Positions 1 through 7,421 of a stretch of DNA of 22,312 bases are shown piece after piece; positions within the stretch are counted from its first letter, which is position 1, and the number at the start of each line of letters is the position of its first letter. Below the pieces are notes generated by a model. The model ran no database searches and was not told the origin of the DNA. It saw only the letters and a list, made by a program, of their open reading frames with translations. Origin of the DNA: Bacilli bacterium. GTDB lineage: Bacteria > Bacillota_I > Bacilli_A > RFN20 > CAG-826. Both the position numbers and the translations under genes were made by a program. The stretch lies in NCBI GenBank assembly GCA_017619815.1, contig JAFZRR010000026.1, forward strand, positions 1 through 22,312, written 5' to 3'.

Positions 1-1299
1 ATGAAAAAGACAATTATTGCTCTTTTAATCTTCGGTTTGATCGCCGTTGTTTGCTGGGCAGTATTCTTTGTGGTCTTTGGTGTTACAAGCAAACTTTTAG
101 GACCACACCTTCAACAAGCGCTTGCTATGTTTACCCCATGGAAATTAAGCGATGCCTATTATTTAAGAAACAGCATTTTCGTAATGGTAATTCTAGCCGC
201 TTTATTAGTATTACTTATTGTATTACTCGTTTTAAGTATTAAGAAAAAACGTGCAATTATGGTTCTACCATACTGCTTATTAGTAGTCGCATCCTTTGGC
301 CTTATTGAATTTATCGCTAGCTTAGCTTATTTCTCATTAGCCAATGGTTCTGAACCAACTGGTTATTTATATTTCATTCTTGGCCGTGAAGGCTTTGAAA
401 AACCAGCTCCATCAAGCACAATTATGGTAGCTGCAATTATTGCTTGTGCGGTTATCGGCACAATCATCGCTTTAGTGGCCTATGTTTATGCATTAGTGCA
501 CACAGTTAAATATGGAAAAGACACCATTAAAGCACTTGAAGAAGAAGAGGTGTTAGCTAAAGCTAAGGAACTCTTCAATGAAGATGAACTCTTAGAAAAG
601 ATCAGACAAATCGTTAGAGAAGAAATCCAAGCTGCACAACAAGATCAAAACTTCTCTTCTCCATTAATCGTTCAATACTTCAATGGTACAGGCCCAGTTC
701 AAGAAATCGTCGAAGGCGAAGAAGAAAAAGAACCAGAACCAGAACCACAACCTGAACCAGAACCAGAACCAGTCGTGGAAGAAGAACCAGTCGCTTCTCC
801 AGAACCAGAACCAGTTCCTGAAACTGAAGAAGACGAAAAAGCCAAAATCATTCGTATTCCATTCCAAGAAAGAATTACTTCCGCGGATAAGGAAATGAAA
901 GATAACTATAACGAATTAAAGAATGAACTTCTTTCTTACGGTGTCAAATCACGTGTTAGCAATTCTGGTGACACATTCCGTTTACATCGTAAAACATATG
1001 TGAAATTAACAATCGCTGGCAAGAGCTTAAAATTATACTTCGCTCTTAAACCAGAAGATTACAAAGATTCCACAATCCCAGTGGCCGATGCTTCTGACAA
1101 GAACGCATACGTTGATATCCCATTAGTATTCAAAGTTAAATCCGGTTTATCTATGAGAAGAGCGAAACAATTAATCGCTGACGTCATGGCACCAGATGGC
1201 GTTGAACAAGGTGAAGTTGGCAAACACAACTGGGTTAGAGAAATTGCCGCCGAGCTTAGAGAAGCTAAAAAAGCTGAAAAAGCAGACGACAAAGACTAA
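1..1299 (+). CDS. Multi-TM protein with Pro/Glu-rich linker and conserved Firmicutes C-terminal domain
   Basis: A 432-residue protein of unknown function. Four hydrophobic segments (about residues 5-29, 58-80, 88-112, 141-165) are followed by a charged, probably helical stretch (175-215). Next comes a low-complexity acidic linker of Glu-Pro repeats (about 238-280). The C-terminal globular domain (about 285-415) has blocks such as YNELKNELLSYGVKSR, GKSLKLYFALKPEDYKDS and SGLSMRRAKQLIADVM. I recognise this last domain, from memory, as one shared by many uncharacterised Firmicutes proteins; no function is known to me. The layout suggests a membrane-anchored cytoplasmic domain on a stiff linker. 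The ATG is at base 1, so no ribosome site is visible, but the MKKTIIALLIF start looks natural. A strong terminator follows. Confidence 0.8.
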   Translation: MKKTIIALLIFGLIAVVCWAVFFVVFGVTSKLLGPHLQQALAMFTPWKLSDAYYLRNSIFVMVILAALLVLLIVLLVLSIKKKRAIMVLPYCLLVVASFGLIEFIASLAYFSLANGSEPTGYLYFILGREGFEKPAPSSTIMVAAIIACAVIGTIIALVAYVYALVHTVKYGKDTIKALEEEEVLAKAKELFNEDELLEKIRQIVREEIQAAQQDQNFSSPLIVQYFNGTGPVQEIVEGEEEKEPEPEPQPEPEPEPVVEEEPVASPEPEPVPETEEDEKAKIIRIPFQERITSADKEMKDNYNELKNELLSYGVKSRVSNSGDTFRLHRKTYVKLTIAGKSLKLYFALKPEDYKDSTIPVADASDKNAYVDIPLVFKVKSGLSMRRAKQLIADVMAPDGVEQGEVGKHNWVREIAAELREAKKAEKADDKD

Positions 1300-1321
1300 T
1301 CTATAAAAAATATTTTAAGGA

Positions 1322-1348
1322 AGAGATATGCATTGCATATCTTTTTCT
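1322..1348 (+). terminator. Rho-independent terminator
   Basis: Perfect 8-bp stem AGATATGC/GCATATCT with a 3-base loop, followed by TTTTT. It ends the transcript of the preceding membrane-protein gene. Confidence 0.85.
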
Positions 1349-1368
1349 TATCTTTGCGTATGCGTCAT

Positions 1369-1397
1369 TTTACATATATGCGAATATTTGATAATAT
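1369..1397 (+). promoter_or_regulatory. Sigma-A-like promoter of the CNNM operon
   Basis: TTTACA (1369-1374), 17-base spacer, TAATAT (1392-1397), with an extended -10 TG at 1389-1390. The predicted start near 1404 leaves a leader of about 35 bases that carries the AAGGAAG ribosome site. Confidence 0.6.
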
Positions 1398-1438
1398 CAT
1401 TGCTACGAGCTTAGCTCTTAGAAGGAAGTGATAGACTA

Positions 1439-2467
1439 ATGGATGATCCTTATTCGTGGGTGTATTGGCTAATTATCGCACTCTGTGTGGTAATCAGTTT
1501 CTTTTCATCGACTTGTGAGACCGCCGTTGGTTTAGTAAATCGCTTTAAATTCCAAGTTAAGGCAGATGACGGTAGTAAAACCGCGAAAATAATCTTAAGA
1601 ATATGTGACCATTATGACCGTACAATCAGTACTGTTTTAATCACGCACAACTTAGCGTCAGTCGTGATGTCCACTGTGGCGACAATCATGTTTTACGCAT
1701 GGATGAAGAATTATACAAATGTGGAACCATACGTTCCTATTATTTCTTCTATCGCTGTGACATTTGTCATTTATATCATTGGTGATATTTTACCCAAGAC
1801 TATTGCTAAAAAGATTCCAGATACAATTACTGCAGTATTTGCCTGGCCTCTTTACATCATTTTAATTTTATTAACACCGATTTCTATTCTTTTTGAGCTA
1901 TTCGCTAAAGCGATTGATAAAATCTTTAAAACAAGCCAAGAAGAAGAATTCACCGAAGAAGACTTCGAAGAAGCTATTGAACAAACTACTGACGAAGGTG
2001 TCTTAGAAGAAGAACAAGGTGATATCATCCAATCCGCTTTAGAGTTTGAAGATACAAACGTTAAAGAAGTCTTAACTCCTAAAGATAGAATGTTTGCTTT
2101 AGATATTCGTGGCTTAACTCACGAAAAACTTCAAAACATCTTATTAACCACAAATTATTCACGTATTCCAATATTTGAAGGTAACTTCGATAACTTTATT
2201 GGTGTTTTAAATATCAAAACATACGTTAGACAATACATGGAGAATCCAAAAGTTCCTGTGAGACGTATGCTTACCAAACCATACTTTGTATCTTCTAAGA
2301 TTCACTTAGATGATTTGTTTAATGGTTTCAAAAGACACCATAGCCATTTAGCTATCGTCAGAAATAAAGATAAGAAAGTTATCGGTATGGTCACTATGGA
2401 AGACGTTCTTGAAGAACTAGTGGAAGATATCAGTGAACCTAATATCCAGAAAGTGAGAAAAGCATAG
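1439..2467 (+). CDS. CNNM/CorC-family transporter, short form without CorC_HlyC domain
   Basis: A 342-residue membrane protein of the CNNM (DUF21)-CBS family, known for Mg2+ transport and efflux in bacteria and animals. The transmembrane CNNM domain spans about residues 8-165. It keeps the S-E-T-A motif (S23, S24, E27, T28, A29) but has H70-N71 where many relatives have GNN, and GD-LPK (G115, D116, 118-120) in place of GE-LPK. An acidic linker leads to two CBS motifs (about 195-330). The protein stops right after the second CBS, lacking the usual C-terminal CorC_HlyC domain. The ATG has AAGGAAG upstream. The next gene is a second CNNM protein one base downstream, so the two are co-transcribed and may form a heterodimer. 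Confidence 0.88.
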   Translation: MDDPYSWVYWLIIALCVVISFFSSTCETAVGLVNRFKFQVKADDGSKTAKIILRICDHYDRTISTVLITHNLASVVMSTVATIMFYAWMKNYTNVEPYVPIISSIAVTFVIYIIGDILPKTIAKKIPDTITAVFAWPLYIILILLTPISILFELFAKAIDKIFKTSQEEEFTEEDFEEAIEQTTDEGVLEEEQGDIIQSALEFEDTNVKEVLTPKDRMFALDIRGLTHEKLQNILLTTNYSRIPIFEGNFDNFIGVLNIKTYVRQYMENPKVPVRRMLTKPYFVSSKIHLDDLFNGFKRHHSHLAIVRNKDKKVIGMVTMEDVLEELVEDISEPNIQKVRKA

Positions 2468-2468
2468 T

Positions 2469-3752
2469 ATGTATTACTGGTGGTATTGGGTTGTTATTGG
2501 TATTTGTGGTCTCTTTAGCGCATTCTTCTCCGCTAGTGATTTAGTCTACTCTTTAGTTGATCAAAGCAAACTTAAAAGAGACATCGAAAAAGGCGGTAAA
2601 GGAAGTAAGAAAGCAAAGCTTGCCCTTTATTTAGCGGAAAAATATGAGTTTTCTATTGCGACAATATTATTCGGTAATAACGTCGTTAACATTTTAGCGT
2701 CATCTTTAGTGGCCGCTATTGCGGTGTATTTAGATACAAAGAATGGCACAAACTACGCAACTACTGTCGCGACAATAGTCATGACTGTAACCATTATTAT
2801 CTTCTGCGAATTCTTACCAAAAGCGTTCGCGAAGAGATTTAACTATAAGTTTGCTTTAGATTTTGCTTATATTATTCGTTTCTTTGAAATCTTATTCATT
2901 GTCTTTGTTTGGCCAATCTCTAAGTTATTTGAACTTATTGGCAATCTCTTTAGAAAGAAATCTAAAGAAGAAGAACATATTGACGAAGACGTTTTAAATG
3001 AAATGGTGGACGAGATTGAAGAATCTGGTGATGTTGAAGAAGTCGGTGCGGAAATCGTCCGTAACGCGATTGACTTAAACGATATCCAAGCATACGAAAT
3101 CATGACACCTCGTGTCGATGTCTTTGCTATCGATATCGAAGACGATATTAATGAAATCATTAAAGAAGGCGAAATCTTCCTTCATAGCAGAGTCCCAATT
3201 TACGAAGACACAATTGATAACATTATCGGTATTCTTCCTATCAAATCAGTCGCTAGAGCGATCTTTAGACACGAAGAGATTAATGTTAGGGCGTTAATGT
3301 ATAAACCTCTTATAATTCCGAGAAATCACCAATTATTAGATTTATTACAAGAATTTAAAACCTCTCATATCCATATCGCGGTTATTATCGATGAATACGG
3401 TGGTACCGAAGGTATTATTACCATGGAAGATATCTTAGAAGAAATCGTCGGTGATATCTTTGATGAAACTGATGAAGTGGAAGAAGAATACTATATCAAT
3501 AAAGATGGCTCCATCGTTGTTAATGGGGCAATGAATATTGACGACTTCTTTGAACTCATCGGCTTTGAAGATGAAGACTTTGAAACAGACTACGCTACTG
3601 CGGGTGGATTCTGTCAGGAAATCTTAGACCGTTTCGCGGAGAAAGATGATGAATTTGACTTTAGTCATTATCATTTCCGTATCTTAGAAATTGATGGCTA
3701 CACCGTGGAAAAATTCCTTGTCACTAATGTACAAAGTGAAGAAGAGGAATAA
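2469..3752 (+). CDS. CNNM/CorC-family transporter, full length (CNNM-CBS-CBS-CorC_HlyC)
   Basis: A 427-residue paralogue of the preceding gene, starting one base after its stop. The order is CNNM transmembrane domain (about 1-165), two CBS motifs (about 205-335, ending in IITMEDILEEIVGDIFDE) and a CorC_HlyC domain (about 345-420). It keeps GNN (69-71) and CE-LPK (E114, 116-118), but its first helix reads SASDLVYS (21-28) instead of the S-x-x-E-T-A motif. These losses complement those of its partner. The likely role is Mg2+ or divalent cation export, with the CBS pair sensing nucleotide. No strong SD is visible at the junction, so translation is probably coupled. Confidence 0.9.
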   Translation: MYYWWYWVVIGICGLFSAFFSASDLVYSLVDQSKLKRDIEKGGKGSKKAKLALYLAEKYEFSIATILFGNNVVNILASSLVAAIAVYLDTKNGTNYATTVATIVMTVTIIIFCEFLPKAFAKRFNYKFALDFAYIIRFFEILFIVFVWPISKLFELIGNLFRKKSKEEEHIDEDVLNEMVDEIEESGDVEEVGAEIVRNAIDLNDIQAYEIMTPRVDVFAIDIEDDINEIIKEGEIFLHSRVPIYEDTIDNIIGILPIKSVARAIFRHEEINVRALMYKPLIIPRNHQLLDLLQEFKTSHIHIAVIIDEYGGTEGIITMEDILEEIVGDIFDETDEVEEEYYINKDGSIVVNGAMNIDDFFELIGFEDEDFETDYATAGGFCQEILDRFAEKDDEFDFSHYHFRILEIDGYTVEKFLVTNVQSEEEE

Positions 3753-3755
3753 TGT

Positions 3756-3761
3756 GATAAT
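3756..3761 (+). promoter_or_regulatory. Extended -10 element just upstream of the 55-residue ORF
   Basis: GATAAT preceded by TGT gives an extended -10. Only 8 bases separate it from the ATG at 3770, and no good -35 is visible. Transcription from here would begin within about 2 bases of the start codon. Confidence 0.35.
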
Positions 3762-3769
3762 ATATTGTT

Positions 3770-3937
3770 ATGTTATATAAAGACGTTAAATTAGAAAAAA
3801 GAAGTGAAAACGAACCAAAGTTCAATAAAAATAACAAGACCGATAGGAAGATCTTGTTAACTATTATCATATTGGTTTCTGTTCTTTTAGTGTTACTCGC
3901 AGGATTTATAACCTTATATCTATTATTCTTAAAATAA
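3770..3937 (+). CDS. Small single-pass membrane protein (55 residues)
   Basis: A 55-codon ORF that is easily missed. It has a charged, hydrophilic N-terminal half (MLYKDVKLEKRSENEPKFNK onward, residues 1-28) and one strongly hydrophobic helix (about 29-54, rich in Ile, Leu and Val), ending LLFLK. The charge distribution predicts a cytoplasmic N-terminus with a C-terminal membrane anchor. It lies 17 bases after the second CNNM gene and just before a bidirectional terminator, so it is the last gene of that unit or has its own leaderless transcript. There is no Shine-Dalgarno site; an extended -10-like element sits 8 bases upstream. I do not recognise the family. It could be an accessory subunit of the transporter pair, but that is only inference from position. 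Confidence 0.6.
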   Translation: MLYKDVKLEKRSENEPKFNKNNKTDRKILLTIIILVSVLLVLLAGFITLYLLFLK

Positions 3938-3966
3938 AAAAATTGGCTTCGGCCAATTATTTTTTT
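3935..3966. terminator. Bidirectional terminator between convergent genes
   Basis: Stem AATTGGC/GCCAATT closed by a TTCG tetraloop. It is flanked by A-rich sequence on the left and T-rich on the right, so both strands get a U-tail. The gmk stop codon (3957-3959) is inside the stem. Confidence 0.85.
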
Positions 3967-4511
3967 GCTAAATCTCTAGACGCTAAGATCTGGAGATATT
4001 TTTTATAAATATAATCAGTGACTTCTTCGATGTTGAAATTTTCACTGTCAGCATGATAATCGACATCCGCAACATTCTCTGGTTTAAACGCTGAACGGTC
4101 ATGTTCAATACGTTTTTTAGCATCTTCTGGTTTATCACCTCTAAGAAGCATTCTGGCGTATCTAGTTTCTTCCTTGCTATCTAAGAAGAAAGTAACAATA
4201 TTTGGATCGTTTAAGGCAATATAAGCTTTTAAACCTTTTGGATCAATAACGACACATTTATTAGGAGCGATTTGGTCTTTTGTGGAACCATAATAATTAC
4301 CATTATATAAAGTATGTTCTACGAAACGACCTTCTTTAATCATTTCTTCGAAGCGTTCTTTAGAGACAAAAAAGTAGTCTCTACCATCTTGCTCACCAAC
4401 ACGGATATTTCTGGTTGTGGTGGTGATCACTTTGGTAATTCCGTATCTCTTCGCTAATTCCTTTGCGACTTCGGTTTTTCCACTTGCACTTGCGCCTGCT
4501 AAAACAATCAT
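3957..4511 (-). CDS. gmk: Guanylate kinase family protein
   Basis: A 184-residue P-loop kinase that would convert GMP and ATP to GDP and ADP. The Walker A motif is GASASGKT (residues 6-13). The GMP-binding block TTTRNIRVGEQDGRDYFFVS (31-50) carries the expected Arg34, Arg37, Glu40 and Tyr46, and is followed by GRFVEHTLYNGNYYGS (61-76). An Arg-rich lid (RYARMLLRGDKPEDAKKRI) comes later. Length is near the low end of the family. The P-loop differs from the usual GPSGxGKxT, so a specialised paralogue is possible. The ATG has no ribosome site: a perfect TATAAT lies exactly 6 bases upstream, suggesting a leaderless mRNA. It is divergent from the pilus operon. Confidence 0.82.
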   Translation of the reverse strand: MIVLAGASASGKTEVAKELAKRYGITKVITTTTRNIRVGEQDGRDYFFVSKERFEEMIKEGRFVEHTLYNGNYYGSTKDQIAPNKCVVIDPKGLKAYIALNDPNIVTFFLDSKEETRYARMLLRGDKPEDAKKRIEHDRSAFKPENVADVDYHADSENFNIEEVTDYIYKKYLQILASRDLAKK

Positions 4512-4517
4512 GCCCCT

Positions 4518-4545
4518 ATTATAAGTTTTTTGAGATTTTAGTAAA
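4518..4545 (-). promoter_or_regulatory. Promoter of gmk
   Basis: On the reverse strand, TTTACT (4545-4540), 16-base spacer, TATAAT (4523-4518), then 6 bases to the ATG. The transcript would start at or next to the start codon. Confidence 0.6.
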
Positions 4546-4559
4546 GTACTAACAATCTC
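4532..4559. promoter_or_regulatory. Long imperfect dyad covering the gmk -35 region
   Basis: Arms GAGATT-TTAGTA and TACTAA-C-AATCTC around a central AAG. The inner TTAGTA/TACTAA and outer GAGATT/AATCTC pairs are perfect, offset by one extra C. It overlaps the gmk -35 and lies in the divergent gap to the pilus operon. An operator is likelier than a terminator because neither strand has a matching upstream gene. Confidence 0.4.
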
Positions 4560-4690
4560 TTTTCGTTATATTTTTAAGGAATTAGACAAAATATCGAAAA
4601 ATTTTAATCATAGATTAAGAAAAATAATTAAAAAATAATGTAAAAAAATCTGTAAATACCCCCTAACGAAGTCTAGTAGGAGGATAGTTT

Positions 4691-4993
4691 ATGGACTGCA
4701 ACAACTATAACGAACTCAAAACCACAGTGGAGGGGATTGCGAATCAATACTTTGCTTCTTTAAAAATACTGAGCGAATCAACGAAGGGGAAAAAGAAAGA
4801 AGCCTTATTCGTCAATCGGGTGAAAACGGCCTATGCACAGCTCGATGGTCTTGAACAAAGAATTATCAATAATGAGTTCTTCTATCAGGATTATCCAAAT
4901 TGGTGGAAACACAAATACTGCAAGAGTACTTTCTATCGCATTAAAAAGAAAAGCATGGTGAATTTTCTGGAGGCTTTTGAACATGCTCAATAA
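4691..4993 (+). CDS. Small HTH-like protein at the head of the pilus operon
   Basis: A 100-residue, basic, mostly helical cytoplasmic protein with no signal or membrane segment. The pattern KTAYAQLDGLEQRIINNEFF, then WWKHKYCKSTFYRIKKKSMVNFLEAF (about residues 45-97), resembles sigma-70 region 4-like or ArpU-type proteins, where 'W..kyskStfYR.k' forms a helix-turn-helix. I also associate this pattern, from memory, with the Mollicutes MG284/MPN403 family. A good ribosome site (GGAGGA) precedes the ATG. Its stop overlaps the following lipoprotein gene by 11 bases. As the first gene of a pilus operon without an obvious sigma-A promoter, a regulator or alternative-sigma role is plausible but unproven. 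Confidence 0.65.
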   Translation: MDCNNYNELKTTVEGIANQYFASLKILSESTKGKKKEALFVNRVKTAYAQLDGLEQRIINNEFFYQDYPNWWKHKYCKSTFYRIKKKSMVNFLEAFEHAQ

Positions 4994-5981
4994 AAGATTT
5001 CTCTTACTGATACCGTTTCTCGCTATTTCTTTTTTGGGGTGTCAAAAGAATAACGATAAAGCCATAGCGCCGTTTTCCACATCCTTTTCACCAATTGGTC
5101 CGTTTGAAGTTGGGGATAATGATTATGATTTGACTGGTACCGCAAAGCCGAATAAAGCTTATCTATATATAAAAGAAAAGATGACGGTAAAAACTAAAAC
5201 CGGAATCATGATAAAAACCCAAGTTACCAATTTGCATGAAGTGACTAAAGGGGTGGCGTATACATTAACCTTCAAACTACCAATAAAATCTAGCTTAACT
5301 TACCAAGGATTAAATGTCCTAATTGAGTTTATTGACGGGAGTAACGAAACCGTACATTCTTTCTCTTTTAATCTCATGCCGATTAAGCCGGAAACGATTA
5401 ACCCGTTGAACTATATTAATGACTATTACGTTCTTGAAGATATAGTCGTGGATCCAGATAATTATTCAAAGAAAAAATACGAGAAAATTCGGTTTGACCA
5501 AACTCTCGATTATTTTAACGTGGATAACTATTATCTTTTATCGCTTAAAGACACAAATATTACTTATGAATGTCCTCTTCCTTTTTCATCGTGTATTGCG
5601 CATTTACACTTTGTTGATTATATGAGAATATTCCCATATTTAGATAGTGATGAAGAGGTTCCAACATTTGATATTCCACTTAGAACGATAACCACATCTT
5701 CAGGTGTACGTTTTGCTTTCCCTACGTCTATGTACGTAAATCCTCAAACATTAGAAATGTCATTAGAGGCAAGACCGGGTTTTGTCAATACATCGAATTT
5801 CTATCTACCCAAGAATCGATGTGAGGAATTATTGGATCAGGTATTTGTAGTTGAAGTTAAGGATTTTGGATATGGAAAAACATCATTTTCCTGGAATGTG
5901 AGATATACGAATAATAATCGTTTAATTGGTGATTGTTCATCGTCTGATTATTGCGTGATTGGAGAAGTGACAAATGGGTAA
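4983..5981 (+). CDS. Putative lipoprotein of the Tad-like locus
   Basis: The ATG at 4983 is preferred over a TTG at 4977: GGAGG (4969-4973) lies 9 bases from the ATG but only 3 from the TTG. The 332-residue product starts with K/R, then a hydrophobic core (LLLIPFLAISFLGC), with a lipobox-like FLGC at Cys20, so it is probably lipidated and outside the membrane. The rest looks beta-rich and Ser/Thr/Tyr-rich. It has Cys pairs (CPLPFSSC and, near the C-terminus, CSSSDYC) that could form short disulphide loops. I recognise no named family. The gene overlaps both neighbours (11 and 8 bases), so it belongs to the operon. A role as a surface component of the pilus or secretion machine is inference. 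Confidence 0.75.
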   Translation: MLNKRFLLLIPFLAISFLGCQKNNDKAIAPFSTSFSPIGPFEVGDNDYDLTGTAKPNKAYLYIKEKMTVKTKTGIMIKTQVTNLHEVTKGVAYTLTFKLPIKSSLTYQGLNVLIEFIDGSNETVHSFSFNLMPIKPETINPLNYINDYYVLEDIVVDPDNYSKKKYEKIRFDQTLDYFNVDNYYLLSLKDTNITYECPLPFSSCIAHLHFVDYMRIFPYLDSDEEVPTFDIPLRTITTSSGVRFAFPTSMYVNPQTLEMSLEARPGFVNTSNFYLPKNRCEELLDQVFVVEVKDFGYGKTSFSWNVRYTNNNRLIGDCSSSDYCVIGEVTNG

Positions 5982-6360
5982 TATTTTATTCTCAATTACA
6001 CTTGGTATTCTATCACTACAATTTTTCACATTCACATACCGTATAAACGGCATCAATCGCGTGATGTATAACATTCCAATTTCGATATTTGAAGCCGCGA
6101 TTCCGCTTGTGCAAACTAGTGAAAATCCGACTATCTATTTTGATAAGCAATATCTTGAGGAACATTTAACCTCATATATGGACAAATCAATTTACAAATA
6201 TACCGACAACTATTCCTTAAAATTTTACTATTATTCACAAAGTAACTTTTCTCTTTGCAGAACCGGATATTGTGACGCCGTGGAAGTTACATTAAACGCT
6301 CAAATTACTTTGTTTGATAGTTATACGAAAGTGGCGAGATTTCACATCCAACAAAACTAA
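5974..6360 (+). CDS. TadE-like single-pass envelope protein, first copy
   Basis: A 128-residue protein with one N-terminal membrane helix (about residues 3-22) and an extracellular alpha/beta domain. That domain holds a CRTGYC Cys pair near residue 95, followed by an alternating hydrophobic strand pattern (AVEVTLNAQITLF). The helix-then-small-domain layout and position resemble TadE/TadF pseudopilins of Tad loci, but I see no canonical TadE motif or prepilin cleavage site. It starts 8 bases inside the preceding lipoprotein gene, with GGAGAAGTG as ribosome site. The next gene, the ATPase, begins two bases after its stop. The CxxxxC loop echoes the short Cys loops of the lipoprotein. Confidence 0.6.
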   Translation: MGNILFSITLGILSLQFFTFTYRINGINRVMYNIPISIFEAAIPLVQTSENPTIYFDKQYLEEHLTSYMDKSIYKYTDNYSLKFYYYSQSNFSLCRTGYCDAVEVTLNAQITLFDSYTKVARFHIQQN

Positions 6361-6362
6361 TT

Positions 6363-7421
6363 ATGGATAAGGAAAAGTTACTACTAACATTGCAAAATAG
6401 CTTTTTACAAGAACTGCTATTAGATTCTGCAATTACGGATATTTCTTATAACGGTCAATCTATCTTTTATCTTCATAACTTTTTAGGAAGACAAAAAGCG
6501 GACATTTCCGTGAGCGATAGTGACGCAAAAGACTTTATTCGTCAAATTGCCAATCTATCCGAAAAACAGTTTTCTTTCCAAAATCCAAAACTAGATGTTT
6601 CCTCTGGAAAATACCGTATCAACGCAGTCCATCCTTCTATTGGTAGAAAGGATAACGAACGATGTTTAACATTCTCCATTCGTATTGCCAGTGAAAAACC
6701 AATTATTAAAAACGATCCTAACTTTCTAAATGCTGAACTAGTAAGTTTATTTAATGTCTTACTTAAATCAAAAGTCTCCATTGTCATTGGCGGTATCACT
6801 GGTAGCGGGAAAACCGAATTCCAAAAGTATCTCATTGCATCTTTAGAAAACTATACGCGAATCATTATTATCGATAATGTTTTGGAACTAGATAATTTAT
6901 CTTTAGATAACGATTTAGATATTAATGTTTGGCAATCTGATGAGAATAACAAAGAAACCACAATCCAAGAACTGGTAAGAAACGCTTTAAGAAGCAATCC
7001 GGATTGGCTCATTGTCGCGGAGAGTAGAGGTAAAGAAATGATTGAAGTATTGAACTCCGCGATGACTGGTCACCCTATATTAACCACAATCCACGCTTTT
7101 GATATCAATAGCATGCCAACAAGAATCACACGAATGGTAATGATGAATGAGCAGACACAGAACTTTGATGTCTTATTAACTGATATTTATTATTCTTTTC
7201 GCTTCTACGTTTATTTAAAACGTGAGATTGATGAAAAAGGACGCGTGAAACGCTTTATCGATGAAGTCGCGGAATTTGATATTAAAGGTAATAAAACAAC
7301 AATTTATAGGCACAACAGTGGAAAACGTCAGTGCTATCCACTTAGAAAAGAGGTATTAGAAATGCTTCGTTATGATAACGATGAGGTCTTTATTAAAACA
7401 TTTATAAAGGAGAAAAAATGA
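6363..7421 (+). CDS. cpaF: CpaF/TadA-type secretion ATPase
   Basis: A 352-residue hexameric-type ATPase of the VirB11/CpaF/GspE superfamily, expected to power pilus assembly at the inner face of the membrane. The N-terminal domain (about 1-120) is followed by Walker A GITGSGKT (144-151), an Asp box IIIIDNVLEL (Asp171, Glu175), Walker B DWLIVAESRGKE (about 214-225) and a His box HPILTTIH (237-244). The family usually reads GEVRG where this has AESRG. The first roughly 100 residues typical of CpaF are largely missing, so this is a short form. There is no strong ribosome site; it starts two bases after the previous stop and overlaps the next gene by 4 bases, so translation is coupled. Confidence 0.9.
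   Translation: MDKEKLLLTLQNSFLQELLLDSAITDISYNGQSIFYLHNFLGRQKADISVSDSDAKDFIRQIANLSEKQFSFQNPKLDVSSGKYRINAVHPSIGRKDNERCLTFSIRIASEKPIIKNDPNFLNAELVSLFNVLLKSKVSIVIGGITGSGKTEFQKYLIASLENYTRIIIIDNVLELDNLSLDNDLDINVWQSDENNKETTIQELVRNALRSNPDWLIVAESRGKEMIEVLNSAMTGHPILTTIHAFDINSMPTRITRMVMMNEQTQNFDVLLTDIYYSFRFYVYLKREIDEKGRVKRFIDEVAEFDIKGNKTTIYRHNSGKRQCYPLRKEVLEMLRYDNDEVFIKTFIKEKK

Noticed and set aside
721..830. Short GAACCA-type DNA repeats that could look like a CRISPR or VNTR
   Set aside because: They are in-frame Glu-Pro codons of a protein linker with no spacers or regular repeat unit.
664..867. Reverse-strand ORF rich in Phe and Trp
   Set aside because: It is the antisense of the Glu-Pro repeat; composition is an artefact and there is no ribosome site.
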